Source: Limosilactobacillus fastidiosus
GTDB lineage: Bacteria > Bacillota > Bacilli > Lactobacillales > Lactobacillaceae
DNA: 64,000 nt
Assembly: GCF_014145505.1 (NCBI RefSeq)
Contig: NZ_JACIUZ010000028.1
Coordinates: 1 to 64,000 of the forward strand
Direction of reading: 5' to 3'
The notes below the pieces were generated by a model, which did no database searches, was not told the DNA's origin, and was given only the letters and a program-made list of their open reading frames with translations. Shown here one piece after another: positions 28,392 through 38,644 of the stretch (positions are counted from its first letter, which is position 1; each line of letters begins with the position of its first letter). The position numbers and the translations under genes were made by a program.

Positions 28392-28472
28392 GACAGTTCA
28401 CACTCCTTAAATAGTATTACCTAATATTATAGTGATTTAAATGCGGAAAGAAAATCCCTTATAAACACAAAT

Positions 28473-28511
28473 GACTCCATAGTTCATTTCACCGAGCTAG
28501 GAGTCTTTTTT
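28473..28511 (+). terminator. Short hairpin with T-run between mleA and pepC
   Basis: GACTCC / GGAGTC stem with a long loop, followed on the + strand by TTTTTT. On the - strand, where mleA needs to stop, the tract after the stem is only ATTTGTGTTTAT, so its direction is odd. Confidence 0.35.
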
Positions 28512-28525
28512 GAATACTATTTATT

Positions 28526-30145
28526 TTAGTATTTTGCTTCCCAGGTCATCTTTTCAACAGCATTTTTAGCATCTTTAGCTGAAGAGAGACCTTGATCAAT
28601 GGCAGATTGAGCGACTGCAATTGCGACAGTCTTGGAGAATTTAGTCATATCTTTAACAGGAGGAAGAACAGCGGCACCAGGCTTAGTTGGATCAACTAAG
28701 CCAACAAGTGAATGAGCAGCAGCAGCGAGCATAGCATTATTAATATGCTTTGCTTCCGTTGCAATTGCCCCAAAACCAACTCCTGGGTAAATTAACGCAT
28801 TGTTTGCTTGACCGATGTTGTAGGTAACACCATTATATTCAATGTCGTCAACTGGGATCCCGGTTGCAACTAATGCACGACCGTCAGTCCACTTTAGGAG
28901 GTCTGCAGCCCGTGCTTCGGCAAGTTTAGTTGGGTTAGAAAGAGGGAAGATAATTGGTCGTTTAGTGTGTGCTGCCATTTCCTTAACAATTTCTTCAGTG
29001 AAAGCTCCTGGTTGGGTAGAAGTCCCGATCATGACAGTTGGGTGAATCGTCTTCACTACTGTCGTCAAGTTAGTCAATTCATCGGCATTGGCAAATTCAT
29101 CCCGTTGCCGAGTAAATGGCTTTTGCTTTGGTGTTAATCCTTCAGTATCTTCAAAGAGTAATCCTTGCTTATCAACTAAGTAAAAGTGTTTCTTGGCTTC
29201 AGCGGGATCCATTCCTTGACGAACTAATTCTTCAAAGAGCATCTTGGCAATTCCCATTCCGGCACTTCCGGCACCAAAGGTTAAGAACTTTTGATCAGCT
29301 AATTTTTCCTTAGAAATGTTTAGTGCGCCTAAGACACCGGCAAGGGCAATGATCCCGGTTCCTTGAATATCATCATTAAAGGTCAAGATCTTATCTTGGT
29401 ACTTATCAAGAATCCGTGCAGCAGTTCCCCGACCAAAGTCTTCAAAGTGGAGCAGACTCTTTGGGAATAGTTCTTCGACTGTATCAACGAACTTATCGAT
29501 AAAGTCAAAGTATTCTTGACCAGTGATCCGGTGGTGCCGTTCACCAAGGTAGTTTGGATCTTTGAGGAGAAATTCATTATCTGTTCCTGCATCAATAGAA
29601 ATTGGCAGAACTTGGGAAGGGTTAACTCCGGCAGCGGCAGTGTAAACCATTAGCTTCCCAACGGCAATGTCAACCCCATCGACACCCCAATCACCGATTC
29701 CTAAGATCCCTTGAGAATCAGTAACGACAATAAGACGGATATCACGACCGCAACTAACGTTTTGAAGGCTTTCCTTAATGTCTTCGGGATGCTTAACTGA
29801 AAGGTAAACAGCATCTTGAGGGCGAAGGTAGCGTTCATTATACTTTTCAATGGCTTCAGCGATCACCGGATCGTAAACGATTGGCATCATTTCTGCAATG
29901 TGTTTTTCCATTAAGTAGAAGAAAAGTGTTCGGTTAGCGTTGAAGACTTCCATTAAGAAATGTCGCTTTTCAATTCGGGATGTCTTACTTTCATAAAGAG
30001 CGTAAGTATCGGCTTCCTGTTCTTCAATTGTTTTTACTCGTGGTGGTAAGGTACCAATCAATCCTAATTTTTTTCGTTCATCGATTGTAAACGCGGTTCC
30101 CTTATTCTTGAAAGGGTTATTGAGAATTAACATTGCATCTGACAT
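28526..30145 (-). CDS. mleA: Malolactic enzyme (malic-enzyme family)
   Basis: 539-aa NAD+- and Mn-dependent cytosolic enzyme converting L-malate to L-lactate and CO2, which consumes a proton. It follows the malolactic rather than the plain malic enzyme pattern: [23 protein letters not shown] at the N-terminus, [15 protein letters not shown] near residue 69, [30 protein letters not shown] near 140, LHFEDFG and [11 protein letters not shown] with metal ligands near 240-265, and a Rossmann GAGSAGMG near 300. No malate permease follows. A divergent LysR-type gene lies upstream but is broken, with a candidate operator retained between them. Confidence 0.92.
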   Translation of the reverse strand: MSDAMLILNNPFKNKGTAFTIDERKKLGLIGTLPPRVKTIEEQEADTYALYESKTSRIEKRHFLMEVFNANRTLFFYLMEKHIAEMMPIVYDPVIAEAIEKYNERYLRPQDAVYLSVKHPEDIKESLQNVSCGRDIRLIVVTDSQGILGIGDWGVDGVDIAVGKLMVYTAAAGVNPSQVLPISIDAGTDNEFLLKDPNYLGERHHRITGQEYFDFIDKFVDTVEELFPKSLLHFEDFGRGTAARILDKYQDKILTFNDDIQGTGIIALAGVLGALNISKEKLADQKFLTFGAGSAGMGIAKMLFEELVRQGMDPAEAKKHFYLVDKQGLLFEDTEGLTPKQKPFTRQRDEFANADELTNLTTVVKTIHPTVMIGTSTQPGAFTEEIVKEMAAHTKRPIIFPLSNPTKLAEARAADLLKWTDGRALVATGIPVDDIEYNGVTYNIGQANNALIYPGVGFGAIATEAKHINNAMLAAAAHSLVGLVDPTKPGAAVLPPVKDMTKFSKTVAIAVAQSAIDQGLSSAKDAKNAVEKMTWEAKY

Positions 30146-30209
30146 TATTAAAGATCTCCTTTTAATTGGTTATGTATAACTTAATGATAGGAAGGTCATT
30201 AGGATATAG

Positions 30210-30241
30210 TCAAATTTATGCTATCCTATAAATAAATTTGA
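30210..30241. promoter_or_regulatory. Inverted repeat in the mleA-mleR intergenic region, candidate LysR operator
   Basis: 10-base perfect arms TCAAATTTAT and ATAAATTTGA separated by 12 bases, in the 130-base gap between the divergent malolactic enzyme gene and the broken regulator. Size, dyad symmetry and position suit a LysR-type activator site (T-N11-A style). Confidence 0.55.
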
Positions 30242-30615
30242 TATACCTGAATGAAGAGCTACTTTTGAGGATAAAATGAAAATTAGAGATTTAGAATACT
30301 TTATTGAACTTGTAAAAGATAAAAACTTTTCAGTAGTTGCCGATCGTTTCCATGTTAGTTATCTAACTATCACAATGGCAATTAACCGATTAGTATAAAA
30401 ATACGGAGCCCCTTTTATTCGTGATCATGTTAAATTAGAGGTTACTGAAGCCGGATCAAAAAAATGCTCCAAATGTTATTAAGAGGAGAACTAGGTATGT
30501 CGCTTCTTAGTTCCGCAAGTTTACTGATATAAATAAGGCAGAAAGCCCGTGACTTTAGTCATGGGATGAATGCCTTTATTTTGCTATAATTTGACTACGG
30601 AAAGGTGGTGAAAAG

Positions 30616-31770
30616 ATGCTAAAAGGCATTAAGATTCGTTTATATCCAAACGAAAATCAAAAAAATAAACTATGGCAAATGTTTGGTAATAACCGCTTTG
30701 TTTGGAATCAAATGTTAGGAATGGCTAAGCAACGCTATCAAAACAATCCAAGTAGCCAATTTATAAATGGCTATCAAATGGATGCTTTGTTAAAACAATT
30801 AAAACAAGAATATCCGTTCTTGAAGGATAGCGATTCATCAAGCTTACAAATTGTTAATCATAATCTTGATCAAGCATTTAAAATGCTATTTAAGCATCGT
30901 GGTGGTTATCCGCGGTTTAAGAGTAGACGGACAGCTAAACAAGCATATACGGGAAAATCTACGATTTCTGTGGTTGCTAAGCGTTACTTAAAATTGCCAA
31001 AGTTAGGCATTATCAAGACTAGTAAAACTAATCAATTAACTAACTGTAAAATTAAACGTTATACTGTTAGCCATGATGCTACTGGTCGGTATTATCTATC
31101 GTTACAGTTAGAAGCGCCAGAACCACTCTCACTACCTAAAACAGGTAAAAAAGTTGGCATTGATGTTGGAATAGCTGATTTAGCAATTAGTTCTGATGGA
31201 GAAAAGTTTGGTACTTTTAATGCTAAATGGTTAGAAAGACAAGCGCTCGCTTGGCAAAGCAAATATGCCAAGCGTAAACACTTAGCAACGATTGCCCAAA
31301 GGCAATGGAATCATAACCATAAAACGGTTAAAGAAGAACTGGATGACTATCAAAACTGGCAACGGGCACGAAAACAAAAGGCTTGCTATCAGCAACGGAT
31401 AGCAAATAAGCGAAAAGACTACTTGCATAAGCTAACAACTTATTTGGTGAAAAAGTATGACGTGATTGTCATTGAAGATTTGAAAGCCAAGAACCTTCAA
31501 AAGAATCATCATCTAGCTAAATCAATTGCTAACGCGAGTTGGTATCAATTTAGGACCATGTTGGAATATAAATGTGCGTGGTATGGTAAACAATTAATTA
31601 CTGTTAAGCCAAACTATACTAGTCAAATTTGTAGTCAATGTGGCTATCACAGTGGTAAGAAATCACTAGAAATTCGTGAATGGACTTGTCCTAAATGTGG
31701 TACCCATCACGATCGGGATATTAATGCGGCAGTTAATATCTTGCATAAAGGATTAAAAGCCGTAGGCTAG
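30616..31770 (+). CDS. tnpB: TnpB RNA-guided nuclease (IS605 OrfB family)
   Basis: 384-aa TnpB, the Cas12 ancestor family. All RuvC acidic residues are present: Asp183 in [10 protein letters not shown], Glu287 in IVIEDLK and Asp366/Asp368 in HHDRDINAA. The zinc finger uses Cys339/Cys342 (CSQCG) and Cys358/Cys361 (CPKCG). The N-terminal helix-turn-helix block [12 protein letters not shown] is intact. Family members cut DNA guided by an omega RNA that covers the end of tnpB and the element's right end. The length is full, so it may be active even without TnpA. GGAAAGGTGGTGAAAAG supplies the ribosome site. Confidence 0.93.
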   Translation: MLKGIKIRLYPNENQKNKLWQMFGNNRFVWNQMLGMAKQRYQNNPSSQFINGYQMDALLKQLKQEYPFLKDSDSSSLQIVNHNLDQAFKMLFKHRGGYPRFKSRRTAKQAYTGKSTISVVAKRYLKLPKLGIIKTSKTNQLTNCKIKRYTVSHDATGRYYLSLQLEAPEPLSLPKTGKKVGIDVGIADLAISSDGEKFGTFNAKWLERQALAWQSKYAKRKHLATIAQRQWNHNHKTVKEELDDYQNWQRARKQKACYQQRIANKRKDYLHKLTTYLVKKYDVIVIEDLKAKNLQKNHHLAKSIANASWYQFRTMLEYKCAWYGKQLITVKPNYTSQICSQCGYHSGKKSLEIREWTCPKCGTHHDRDINAAVNILHKGLKAVG

Positions 31771-31888
31771 GGACTAGCCGTGGTAAATAGCAAAGTTCTG
31801 TAAGTTAGGTATTATGAATACACATGTAATATCCTAAATACTACTTTGTGTTCCCAGAAACCACCGACTTTAGTCGGTGTGTAGTTCA
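31771..31888 (+). ncRNA. Probable omega RNA scaffold region of the TnpB element
   Basis: The sequence between the tnpB stop and the right end is non-coding and folds. GGACTAGCC and ATATTAC-type repeats precede the terminal CCACCGACTTTAGTCGGTG hairpin. In characterised TnpB systems the omega RNA runs through here and its guide starts at the first base outside the right end, about 31889 here. The 5' end of the RNA is not determinable by eye. Inferred from family knowledge. Confidence 0.45.
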
Positions 31889-32253
31889 TATTATTATGAG
31901 TCGGCATCACTGTTTGGTTTAGAGAAAGAAAGTACAATTTAGTGATCTCAAAAACGGTCCTTTATATTGCCAGATGTAGACTTTATTCACCAACAAGCTT
32001 TCCGTCAATGTGTTGCCTTGCCCATATTCGCCCTAAAGTAATTTATCGGACAAATGATATTCACATTATTAAGAACATGGTTGCTGAAAATTTAGGAATT
32101 TCATTTTTAACAAAATTAGTAATCACCCCTAATGATCGTTTAGCAGATTTAAGCTTAGCCGATTCTTAATTATGAGGCGAAAACTAAGAATCACGAGGAA
32201 ACTTCGTGAAAAAATAAAGAAGCTGTGACGTAAGTTTTCTATAGTGCAGTAAA

Positions 32254-32304
32254 TACAAAATGGCTCTAGCGTTCGGATTTTCCGAACGCTAGAGCCATTT
32301 TGTA
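32254..32304. repeat. 24-bp perfect inverted repeat
   Basis: Arms of 24 bases (TACAAAATGGCTCTAGCG... and its exact complement) with a 3-base loop. It is followed by GC-rich CTTGTGGGG rather than T residues, so it is not a standard terminator on the + strand. A second imperfect structure (CCTAG ... CTAGG, about 32324-32367) adjoins it. The region 32170-32410 has no gene and ends at rpiA. Confidence 0.65.
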
Positions 32305-32410
32305 CTTGTGGGGCTCCCAGAACCTAGCTTTGCGCCGAAAAACGGACTAGTACTAGGTCTGGCTCATTCCCTAAAATTAAGATCATTTACTAATTTTTGC
32401 GTCTTATATA

Positions 32411-33103
32411 TTATTGACGGGCATGAAGCAACTTTGCTCCATCTTGAGTTCCGACAAGGACATCATTGACTTGATTTAAGAATAAACCATCTTCAATTAA
32501 ACCAACCATGCCAATTAATTCTTTGTGAAGGGCAAATGGATCATTTATTTCTTCAAGGTGTAAGTCAATGATGAAATTTCGTTGGTGCGTGCGGAATTTA
32601 TCACTATTATCAGGAAGCATACGCCAAGTTGGGTTGTAACCACGACGGGCCAGCTTAGTAAAGAGGTGTTGACTTCCGTATGGGGTTACTTCAACTGGTA
32701 GCGGAAATGCACCTAAGTGATGAACTAACTTTGATTCATCAACAATCCACATTACGTGGTCAGAGTAATTAGAAACGATCTTTTCCCAGAGAAGGGCACC
32801 ACCGCCACCTTTGATTCCCTGAAAATCATCACTAATCTCATCGGCCCCATCAATAGTAAGGTCGATGTGATCAACATCATCAATTTCTTCAACCTTAATT
32901 CCTAAGCTTTCAGCTTGGCGAGTAGTTCTATTTGAGGTTGTGACACAAACAATATCAGTTAAATCACCATTTTTAATGTGTTCACCAAGGACCTCAACTA
33001 AGCAGTGAACAGTGGAGCCGGTACCAAGACCGACAACCATTCCTGGACGAATATATTTAACTGCTTCACGGCCAACTTGTTGTTTTAGCTCATCTTGATT
33101 CAT
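32411..33103 (-). CDS. rpiA: Ribose-5-phosphate isomerase A
   Basis: 230-aa cytosolic enzyme interconverting ribose-5-P and ribulose-5-P for the pentose phosphate/phosphoketolase route. [17 protein letters not shown] (residues about 23-39), DGADEI (about 85-90) and the [13 protein letters not shown] block (about 97-110) are the substrate and catalytic landmarks. It is 18 bases downstream of a small GNAT gene on the same strand and probably shares its transcript. TTAGGTTTTTGA-type spacing gives AGGAGGAAACTC as the ribosome site. Confidence 0.95.
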   Translation of the reverse strand: MNQDELKQQVGREAVKYIRPGMVVGLGTGSTVHCLVEVLGEHIKNGDLTDIVCVTTSNRTTRQAESLGIKVEEIDDVDHIDLTIDGADEISDDFQGIKGGGGALLWEKIVSNYSDHVMWIVDESKLVHHLGAFPLPVEVTPYGSQHLFTKLARRGYNPTWRMLPDNSDKFRTHQRNFIIDLHLEEINDPFALHKELIGMVGLIEDGLFLNQVNDVLVGTQDGAKLLHARQ

Positions 33104-33121
33104 GAGTTTCCTCCTTAGGTT

Positions 33122-33415
33122 TTAGAAACGATCTTCTGGTAACAATAACTGCTGATATTCAGGATGCACCTTAAATTGCTTGACTGCATAAGGACACATT
33201 AATTTTACTGTTAGTTGGTGTGCGGTGGCATATTTAACGAATCGGTTAACTAATTCTGCCGCGATGCCTTGACCACGATAATCGGGATGAACGAAAACTC
33301 GTTCAACAACGACCCGATTAAGAACGCCCGCTACTTTAGGGAAATTAATTTCGCCAACAAAAGGTTGTTGGTCATCACTGGCGACAATTCGATCTTCTTC
33401 AATTTTGTAATCCAT
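33122..33415 (-). CDS. Small GNAT-family N-acetyltransferase
   Basis: 97-aa acetyltransferase-like protein of the short YjdJ/Gtn group. The acetyl-CoA loop is HPDYRGQGIAAELV (residues about 49-62), and KLMCPYAVKQFKVHPEY near the C-terminus is characteristic of this small subfamily. The start at 33415 (MDYKIEEDR) is preferred over a TTG six codons earlier because GGATGTGA lies 6 bases upstream. It precedes rpiA by 18 bases. Substrate unknown. Confidence 0.82.
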   Translation of the reverse strand: MDYKIEEDRIVASDDQQPFVGEINFPKVAGVLNRVVVERVFVHPDYRGQGIAAELVNRFVKYATAHQLTVKLMCPYAVKQFKVHPEYQQLLLPEDRF

Positions 33416-33523
33416 TTGATCACATCCATTCAATCTTACTTAGCTCAAGGTAAAGTCATACCATAAATCCTATATCTATTTTATAATAAGTAGATAGTTT
33501 ATAAAAAGGATTAGGTGATATAA

Positions 33524-34060
33524 ATGAAACGCGGATTTAAGATTGTTTCTAGTAAGCAAGCTCAGGGGCTTCATTTACCAAGCCGGCAAACTGCTAATGC
33601 AGCAGGATATGACTTTGAAGCCGCTGAAGATTTCGTCCTGCCATCTATTTGGAAAGGGAACTTTTTGAAGATCCTTTGGAAACTCCACCAGCAAACAAAG
33701 TTAACTGATAAAGAACTTAAAGATGCTGATCGATGTCTTAAACCGTATCTCGTACCAACTGGGATTAAAGCTTATATGCAAGATGATGAATTCCTGCTAT
33801 TAGCAAACCGCTCCAGTGGTCCATTTAAACGTCGATTAATCCTACCAAATGGAGTCGGAATAGTGGACGCTGACTACTACGATAATGATAGTAATGAAGG
33901 AGAAATCTTCTTCCAACTCATTAACTATGGTTTAACGGATTATTACATTAAGAAGGGTGAGCGAATTGGCCAAGGAATTTTTATGCCATTCCTTACCATC
34001 GATGATGAGAAACAACCACGAGCCCAGCGGGTTGGTGGATTTGGCTCAACCAAAAAGTAA
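33524..34060 (+). CDS. dut: dUTP diphosphatase
   Basis: 178-aa trimeric-type dUTPase that removes dUTP and makes dUMP. All five motifs are visible: AGYDFEAAED (residues about 27-36), NRSSGPFKR (about 94-102), NGVGIVDADYY (about 108-118), GERIGQGIFMPF (about 146-157) and RVGGFGST (about 168-175). It is longer than the minimal 145-aa form because of a Lys/Leu-rich insert at about 45-70, as in phage-like and lactobacilli dUTPases. AAAAGGATTAGGTGATATAA provides a ribosome site. Confidence 0.93.
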   Translation: MKRGFKIVSSKQAQGLHLPSRQTANAAGYDFEAAEDFVLPSIWKGNFLKILWKLHQQTKLTDKELKDADRCLKPYLVPTGIKAYMQDDEFLLLANRSSGPFKRRLILPNGVGIVDADYYDNDSNEGEIFFQLINYGLTDYYIKKGERIGQGIFMPFLTIDDEKQPRAQRVGGFGSTKK

Positions 34061-34232
34061 TATAGCAAATCTTAAATAAAATCGGAATAATTTCGGACAA
34101 TTTTTTCTGAAATTGCCCATATTTTTGCCGGTGGAACGGTCCAATGCTTTTTTTTGAAGTAATTGGTAGGGCGCACTTTTATTTCAGGATCGTTGTTAGT
34201 AAGTAATTTTTAAGGAAGAAAGGAAGGCATAA

Positions 34233-35612
34233 ATGGCCAGAGTTAAAACGCAATATGTTTGTCAAAATTGTGGCTACAGTTCACCGCGGTATTTGGGAAG
34301 GTGTCCTAACTGTGGAGAATGGAATACGTTAGTTGAAGAACAGGTTCAGTCTTCAAGTTCAAGTGCAACTACTCGGCGGCCAACCACAACCTTAACTGGC
34401 TTAGTTGCCAAACCACAAAAAATTGGAGAAATTAATAGTCATGAAACACCTCGGGTAAAGACGAATCTAAATGAACTTAACCGGGTTCTTGGTGGAGGAA
34501 TTGTCCCAGGGTCGTTGATTTTAATTGGTGGGGATCCAGGGATTGGAAAATCAACACTTCTTCTTCAAGTTTCCGGTCAATTATCTAGCGAACACCACCG
34601 AGTTTTATATGTTTCTGGAGAAGAAAGTGCTACCCAGATCAAGATGCGGGCGGAACGACTTGATGTGGCAGCGGATGATTTTTATATTTATCCCGAAACG
34701 AATATGGACAGCATTAAGGATACAATTCGAGAATTAAAACCAGAATATGTCGTGATTGATTCTGTTCAAACAATGCAGGCTACCGATGTTACTTCTGCTA
34801 TTGGGAGTGTTTCTCAGATTCGGGAAGTAACAGCGCAGTTAATGCAGATTGCCAAAAGTAATAATATTACGATATTCGTAGTTGGTCATGTTACCAAGGG
34901 GGGTGCAATTGCCGGACCGAAAATTTTGGAGCACATGGTAGATACCGTTCTGTATTTTGAAGGTGACCTTCACCATACTTACCGAATACTGAGATCGGTA
35001 AAGAATCGTTTTGGTTCGACTAATGAGTTAGGGATCTTTGAAATGCACACGAATGGCCTATCTGAGGTTAAGAATCCTTCAGAAATTTTTCTTGAGGAAC
35101 GGTTAAAGGATGCTAATGGATCGGCTGTGGTGGTTTCATTGGAAGGAACTCGACCAATTTTAGTTGAAATTCAGGCGTTGGTCACACCAACTGTTTACGG
35201 AAATGCTCAACGAACCGCTACAGGTTTAAATAGAAACCGAGTATCATTGATAATGGCTGTTCTTGAAAAACGAGCAAGTTTGATGTTACAAAACCAAGAT
35301 GCCTACCTTAAGGCAGCTGGTGGTGTAAAATTAGATGAACCCGCAATTGACTTAGCGATTGCAATTAGTATTGCGTCAAGTTATCGAGATAAGGGAACCA
35401 AAGCCACGGATGCATTTGTCGGTGAAGTTGGCTTGACTGGCGAAATCCGGCGGGTCAACCGAATTGAACAGCGGGTTGCTGAAGCACAGAAGCTTGGTTT
35501 TAAGCGGATCTTTGTTCCCAAGAACAACCTAAAGGGCTGGCAAGCACCAACCGGAATTGAAGTTATTGGGGTAACAACTCTGCGTCAAGCGTTGCGTCTT
35601 GCTTTAGGCTAA
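34233..35612 (+). CDS. radA: DNA repair protein RadA (Sms)
   Basis: 459-aa recombination protein that processes branched DNA. The N-terminal zinc finger is [21 protein letters not shown] (Cys10, 13, 25, 28), Walker A is [10 protein letters not shown] near residue 100, the RadA-specific KNRFGS motif lies near 255, and a Lon-protease-like domain fills the C-terminus (about 290-455). GAAGAAAGGAAGGCATAA precedes ATG. It is followed 20 bases later by the PIN-TRAM gene, a pairing common in Firmicutes. Confidence 0.95.
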   Translation: MARVKTQYVCQNCGYSSPRYLGRCPNCGEWNTLVEEQVQSSSSSATTRRPTTTLTGLVAKPQKIGEINSHETPRVKTNLNELNRVLGGGIVPGSLILIGGDPGIGKSTLLLQVSGQLSSEHHRVLYVSGEESATQIKMRAERLDVAADDFYIYPETNMDSIKDTIRELKPEYVVIDSVQTMQATDVTSAIGSVSQIREVTAQLMQIAKSNNITIFVVGHVTKGGAIAGPKILEHMVDTVLYFEGDLHHTYRILRSVKNRFGSTNELGIFEMHTNGLSEVKNPSEIFLEERLKDANGSAVVVSLEGTRPILVEIQALVTPTVYGNAQRTATGLNRNRVSLIMAVLEKRASLMLQNQDAYLKAAGGVKLDEPAIDLAIAISIASSYRDKGTKATDAFVGEVGLTGEIRRVNRIEQRVAEAQKLGFKRIFVPKNNLKGWQAPTGIEVIGVTTLRQALRLALG

Positions 35613-35632
35613 TTTGAAAGTGAGGGTTGATT

Positions 35633-36793
35633 ATGCGAAAAAAAATTATTCGATTAATATATATTGTTGTTGGGGCCGCAATTGGTTTTTATTACCTGCC
35701 ATTATTTTGGGACTTAGTTAAGGTTCACTTAAATAATGCACTCTTAGTGTTTATTGATATTATTCTGGGAGCTTTTATTTTCTTTATTCTTTCGTTACTG
35801 CTTGCTAAACCAACAGAACAGTTAGTTGTGCGGATTGAAAAGAGCCTGACAAAGTTAAGTCCAGTCTATCTATTTTTTGGGACACTCTTAACAATTGTGG
35901 GGTTGGTCCTTGCAGTTTTAGTTTCGATTCCACTTTGGCGAACTGGAATTCCAGTTATTAATAACGTTTTACCGATTTTGTTAATGATTACCTTTAGTTA
36001 TTTTGGATATCGGATTGGAACAACTCGGCTGGACGATTGGAAAAATTTACTTTCTGGACATCGGGTTCGACCAAAAAATTTAAATACTGAGGTTATCGAC
36101 CAAAAGGATGAGAATTACCACCATTACAAGATCCTGGATACTAACATCTTAATTGATGGGCGGATTTATGATTTGGTTAAGACGGGGTTCTTGGAAGGGA
36201 CATTATTGGTTCCCAACTTTGTTCTTTACGAATTACAATACATTGCCGATTCGGGCGAAAACATTAAACGAGTTCGGGGACGACGTGGTTTAGATATTTT
36301 GAATAAGCTGCGTAAAGAGAAGATCGTTCCCATTGAAATGTACGATGGCGATTTTGAAGATATTCCTGAGGTTGATAGTAAACTAATTGTGTTAGCAAAG
36401 AAGGTTAATGGGGTAATTGTGACTAATGACTATAATTTAAATAAAGTTATTCAGTTCCAAAATGTCCAGGTTTTGAATATTAATAACCTTGCAAAGTCGT
36501 TGCGGCCGCGAGTAATTCCTGGGGAAACGCTTAACGTTGTTGTTGTAAAGAATGGGACTGAGCGTCAGCAAGGGGTTGCTTACTTGGATGACGGAACGAT
36601 GGTTGTTGTTGAAGATGGCCGTTATTTCATGAACAAACGAATCGAAGTTGAAGTTACTAGTGCCTTACAAACCGATGCGGGACGAATGATATTTGCGCGC
36701 CCGCTTCACTCTCGGCGAGGGATTAACGAGAAAAATAGTGAATCCTCTAAGGGAGAAAAGAAGGTAACAAAATCGGATAAAGATTCTAAATAG
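35633..36793 (+). CDS. PIN/TRAM-domain membrane protein (YacL-like)
   Basis: 386-aa protein with four N-terminal membrane helices (residues about 5-130), a PIN ribonuclease-like domain (about 170-285; KILDTNILIDGRIYDL, then VTNDYNLN, with the acidic residues conserved) and a C-terminal TRAM domain (about 290-350; GETLNVVVVKNG, VAYLDDGTMVVVEDG). A charged Ser/Lys tail ends the protein. Domain order matches B. subtilis YacL, next to radA there as well. The start at ATG 35633 follows GTGAGGGTTGATT. Biochemical role not established for the family. Confidence 0.9.
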   Translation: MRKKIIRLIYIVVGAAIGFYYLPLFWDLVKVHLNNALLVFIDIILGAFIFFILSLLLAKPTEQLVVRIEKSLTKLSPVYLFFGTLLTIVGLVLAVLVSIPLWRTGIPVINNVLPILLMITFSYFGYRIGTTRLDDWKNLLSGHRVRPKNLNTEVIDQKDENYHHYKILDTNILIDGRIYDLVKTGFLEGTLLVPNFVLYELQYIADSGENIKRVRGRRGLDILNKLRKEKIVPIEMYDGDFEDIPEVDSKLIVLAKKVNGVIVTNDYNLNKVIQFQNVQVLNINNLAKSLRPRVIPGETLNVVVVKNGTERQQGVAYLDDGTMVVVEDGRYFMNKRIEVEVTSALQTDAGRMIFARPLHSRRGINEKNSESSKGEKKVTKSDKDSK

Positions 36794-36904
36794 TTATTTA
36801 CAAATGCCACATAGTTTTATATTCTAGACACCGCGAGAGTTATTTCTTAACTTTATCGGCGCCTTTTTGGAAAATGTTCGTATTATAGATGGGAGAGGGT
36901 TGAA

Positions 36905-38563
36905 ATGACAGACATAGAAATTGCTGACCAAGCCACACTCGAACCAATTAATAAGATTGCTGAGAAAATGGGCCTTAAGGAGGACAATATTGAACAATAT
37001 GGGAAGTACAAGGCAAAAATTTCATTACCAGTTGCCGAGAAACCGGGAAAGAAGCATAAACTGATTCTGGTAACCTCAATCAACCCCACTCCAGCTGGTG
37101 AGGGAAAATCGACTGTTTTAGTTGGCTTGGGGGATGCCTTAAATCAATTGCACCACCAAACGATTATCGCAATGCGGGAACCATCAATGGGACCTGTTTT
37201 TGGAATCAAGGGTGGTGCGACTGGTGGGGGTTACAGTCAAGTAATTCCGATGGAGGATATTAACCTGCACTTTACTGGAGATCTCCATGCTTTAACTAGC
37301 GCTAACAATACTTTAGCAGCCCTAGTTGATAATTATGTTATGCGGGATAACAAGTTAAAGCTTGATCCGCGGCGAATTATTTGGAAACGTGTAGAGGACG
37401 TTAATGATCGAGCATTACGAAATGTAATTACTGGGCTCGGTGGCATTATGCAAGGAATCCCGCGGCAAACTGGCTTTGATATTACTGCCGCATCAGAATT
37501 AATGGCGATCTTATGTCTTTCTACTGATTTAATGGATCTAAAGAAACGGATTAGTCAGATCGTCGTTGGCTATACCTACGATCGTGAACCAGTAACTGTA
37601 GGCCAACTTGGGTTTGAAGATGCGATTACAATTCTCTTAAAGGATGCAATTAAGCCTAATTTAGTACAAACTCTTGATCACACTCCGACAATTATTCATG
37701 GGGGACCATTTGCTAATATTGCCCATGGCTGTAATAGTATTTTGGCTACCCAAACAGCACTTAAGTTGGCTGATTACACAGTAACAGAAGCTGGATTTGG
37801 TGCGGACTTGGGAGCTGAAAAGTTCCTTGATATTAAGCGGCCCGTTTTAGGAAAGAATCCAGATGTTGTTGTGATTGTTGCAACTGTTCGTGCCCTTGAA
37901 TATAACGGTGGTGCTAGTCTAGATGAAATTAAAGAAGAGCAACTGCCTGCGCTTGAAAGGGGGATTATTAACCTAAAACGTCATATTGAAAACATGCAAC
38001 GTTATGGTTTGCCAGTTATTGTTGCGATTAACCATTTTACCAATGATACCGATGCTGAAATCAAATTCATTGAAGATAATTGCAGGCGACTTGGAGTTAA
38101 TGTAGTTGTTGCTGATAGCTGGTTTAAGGGTGGTCAGGGTACTCAGGATCTCGCTAAAGAAGTTGTTCGCTTGGCTGAACAAAAGAGTGGTTTTAAGCCC
38201 CTTTACAAGGCTAGTGATTCAATTGAAGAAAAGGTAAATACGATTGCTAAGTCAATCTACGGTGCAAAAGACGTTTCGTTTAGCAAGAAAGCCAAGAAAC
38301 AATTAAAGCAGTTTGCTAAGTATGGGTGGAATGATTTACCTGTCTGCATTGCCAAAACTCAGTATTCTTTTACTGATGATCAGAGTCAGCTAGGAGCACC
38401 GGTGGACTTTACATTCCATATTCGCGAATTTGTACCAAAGTTAGGGGCTCGTTTTATCGTTGCCCTCTCTGGAAATATGATGACTATGCCAGGACTTTCT
38501 AAGGTACCAGCCGCAGTTAACATGACGATCGATGCTAACGGTAAGATAACGGGATTATTCTAA
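36905..38563 (+). CDS. fhs: Formate-tetrahydrofolate ligase
   Basis: 552-aa ATP-dependent enzyme making 10-formyl-tetrahydrofolate for purine and fMet-tRNA synthesis. The ATP site [18 protein letters not shown] is at residues about 62-79, with [19 protein letters not shown] (about 93-111) and [13 protein letters not shown] following. Length is standard. TGGGAGAGGGTTGAA supplies the ribosome site. The upstream 111 bases contain AATGTTCG (36873), whose complement CGAACATT resembles half of a PurBox next to a TATTAT box; PurR control is only a guess. Confidence 0.95.
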   Translation: MTDIEIADQATLEPINKIAEKMGLKEDNIEQYGKYKAKISLPVAEKPGKKHKLILVTSINPTPAGEGKSTVLVGLGDALNQLHHQTIIAMREPSMGPVFGIKGGATGGGYSQVIPMEDINLHFTGDLHALTSANNTLAALVDNYVMRDNKLKLDPRRIIWKRVEDVNDRALRNVITGLGGIMQGIPRQTGFDITAASELMAILCLSTDLMDLKKRISQIVVGYTYDREPVTVGQLGFEDAITILLKDAIKPNLVQTLDHTPTIIHGGPFANIAHGCNSILATQTALKLADYTVTEAGFGADLGAEKFLDIKRPVLGKNPDVVVIVATVRALEYNGGASLDEIKEEQLPALERGIINLKRHIENMQRYGLPVIVAINHFTNDTDAEIKFIEDNCRRLGVNVVVADSWFKGGQGTQDLAKEVVRLAEQKSGFKPLYKASDSIEEKVNTIAKSIYGAKDVSFSKKAKKQLKQFAKYGWNDLPVCIAKTQYSFTDDQSQLGAPVDFTFHIREFVPKLGARFIVALSGNMMTMPGLSKVPAAVNMTIDANGKITGLF

Positions 38564-38592
38564 ATTAGATAATTTTGTTCAAAGAAAATAAT

Positions 38593-38636
38593 AAAGGCTT
38601 CAAAGTGAGTTTTTCTCCCCTTTGAAGCCTTTCTGT
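38593..38636 (+). terminator. Terminator of fhs
   Basis: 13-bp perfect stem AAAGGCTTCAAAG and complement with a 14-nt loop, followed by TTTCTGTGT. Confidence 0.8.
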
Positions 38637-38644
38637 GTATAAAA

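Larger units (their letters stand above)
30531..31888 (+). mobile_element. IS200/IS605-superfamily element carrying only tnpB
   Basis: The element lies inside the LysR relic. The left end is a subterminal hairpin (AAATAAGGCA ... TGCCTTTATTT, 30531-30581) enclosing CCCGTGACTTTAGTCATGGG. The right end is a hairpin CCACCGACTTTAGTCGGTG (31861-31879) followed by TGTAGTTCA. There are no terminal inverted repeats across the ends and no target duplication, as expected for this superfamily. No TnpA (Y1 transposase) gene is present, so it depends on one elsewhere. End points are estimated from the hairpins. Confidence 0.75.
30276..32169 (+). pseudogene. mleR: LysR-family malolactic regulator, broken and interrupted by a TnpB element
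   Basis: The 5' part encodes a LysR helix-turn-helix: MKIRDLEYFIELVKDKNFSV, then VADRFHVSYLTITMAINRLV and an in-frame TAA (about 30397), after which KYGAPLFIRDHVKLEVTEAG continues in the same frame. A frameshift follows near 30460. An IS605-type TnpB element then splits the gene (30531-31888). The 3' remnant ends VIYRTNDIHIIKNMVAENLG, then ISFLTKLVITPNDRL, typical of a LysR effector domain. Position divergent from the malolactic enzyme gene supports MleR identity. Three independent lesions make function very unlikely. Confidence 0.85.

Noticed and set aside
30586-30616. TnpA gene accompanying TnpB
   Set aside because: There is no space for a Y1 transposase between the left end and tnpB, and no HUH-motif frame occurs nearby.
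36794-36904. ZTP riboswitch or PurBox before fhs
   Set aside because: The gene often carries a ZTP riboswitch, but the conserved ZTP core is not visible. AATGTTCG is only one half-match to a PurBox, with no second box at the right distance.
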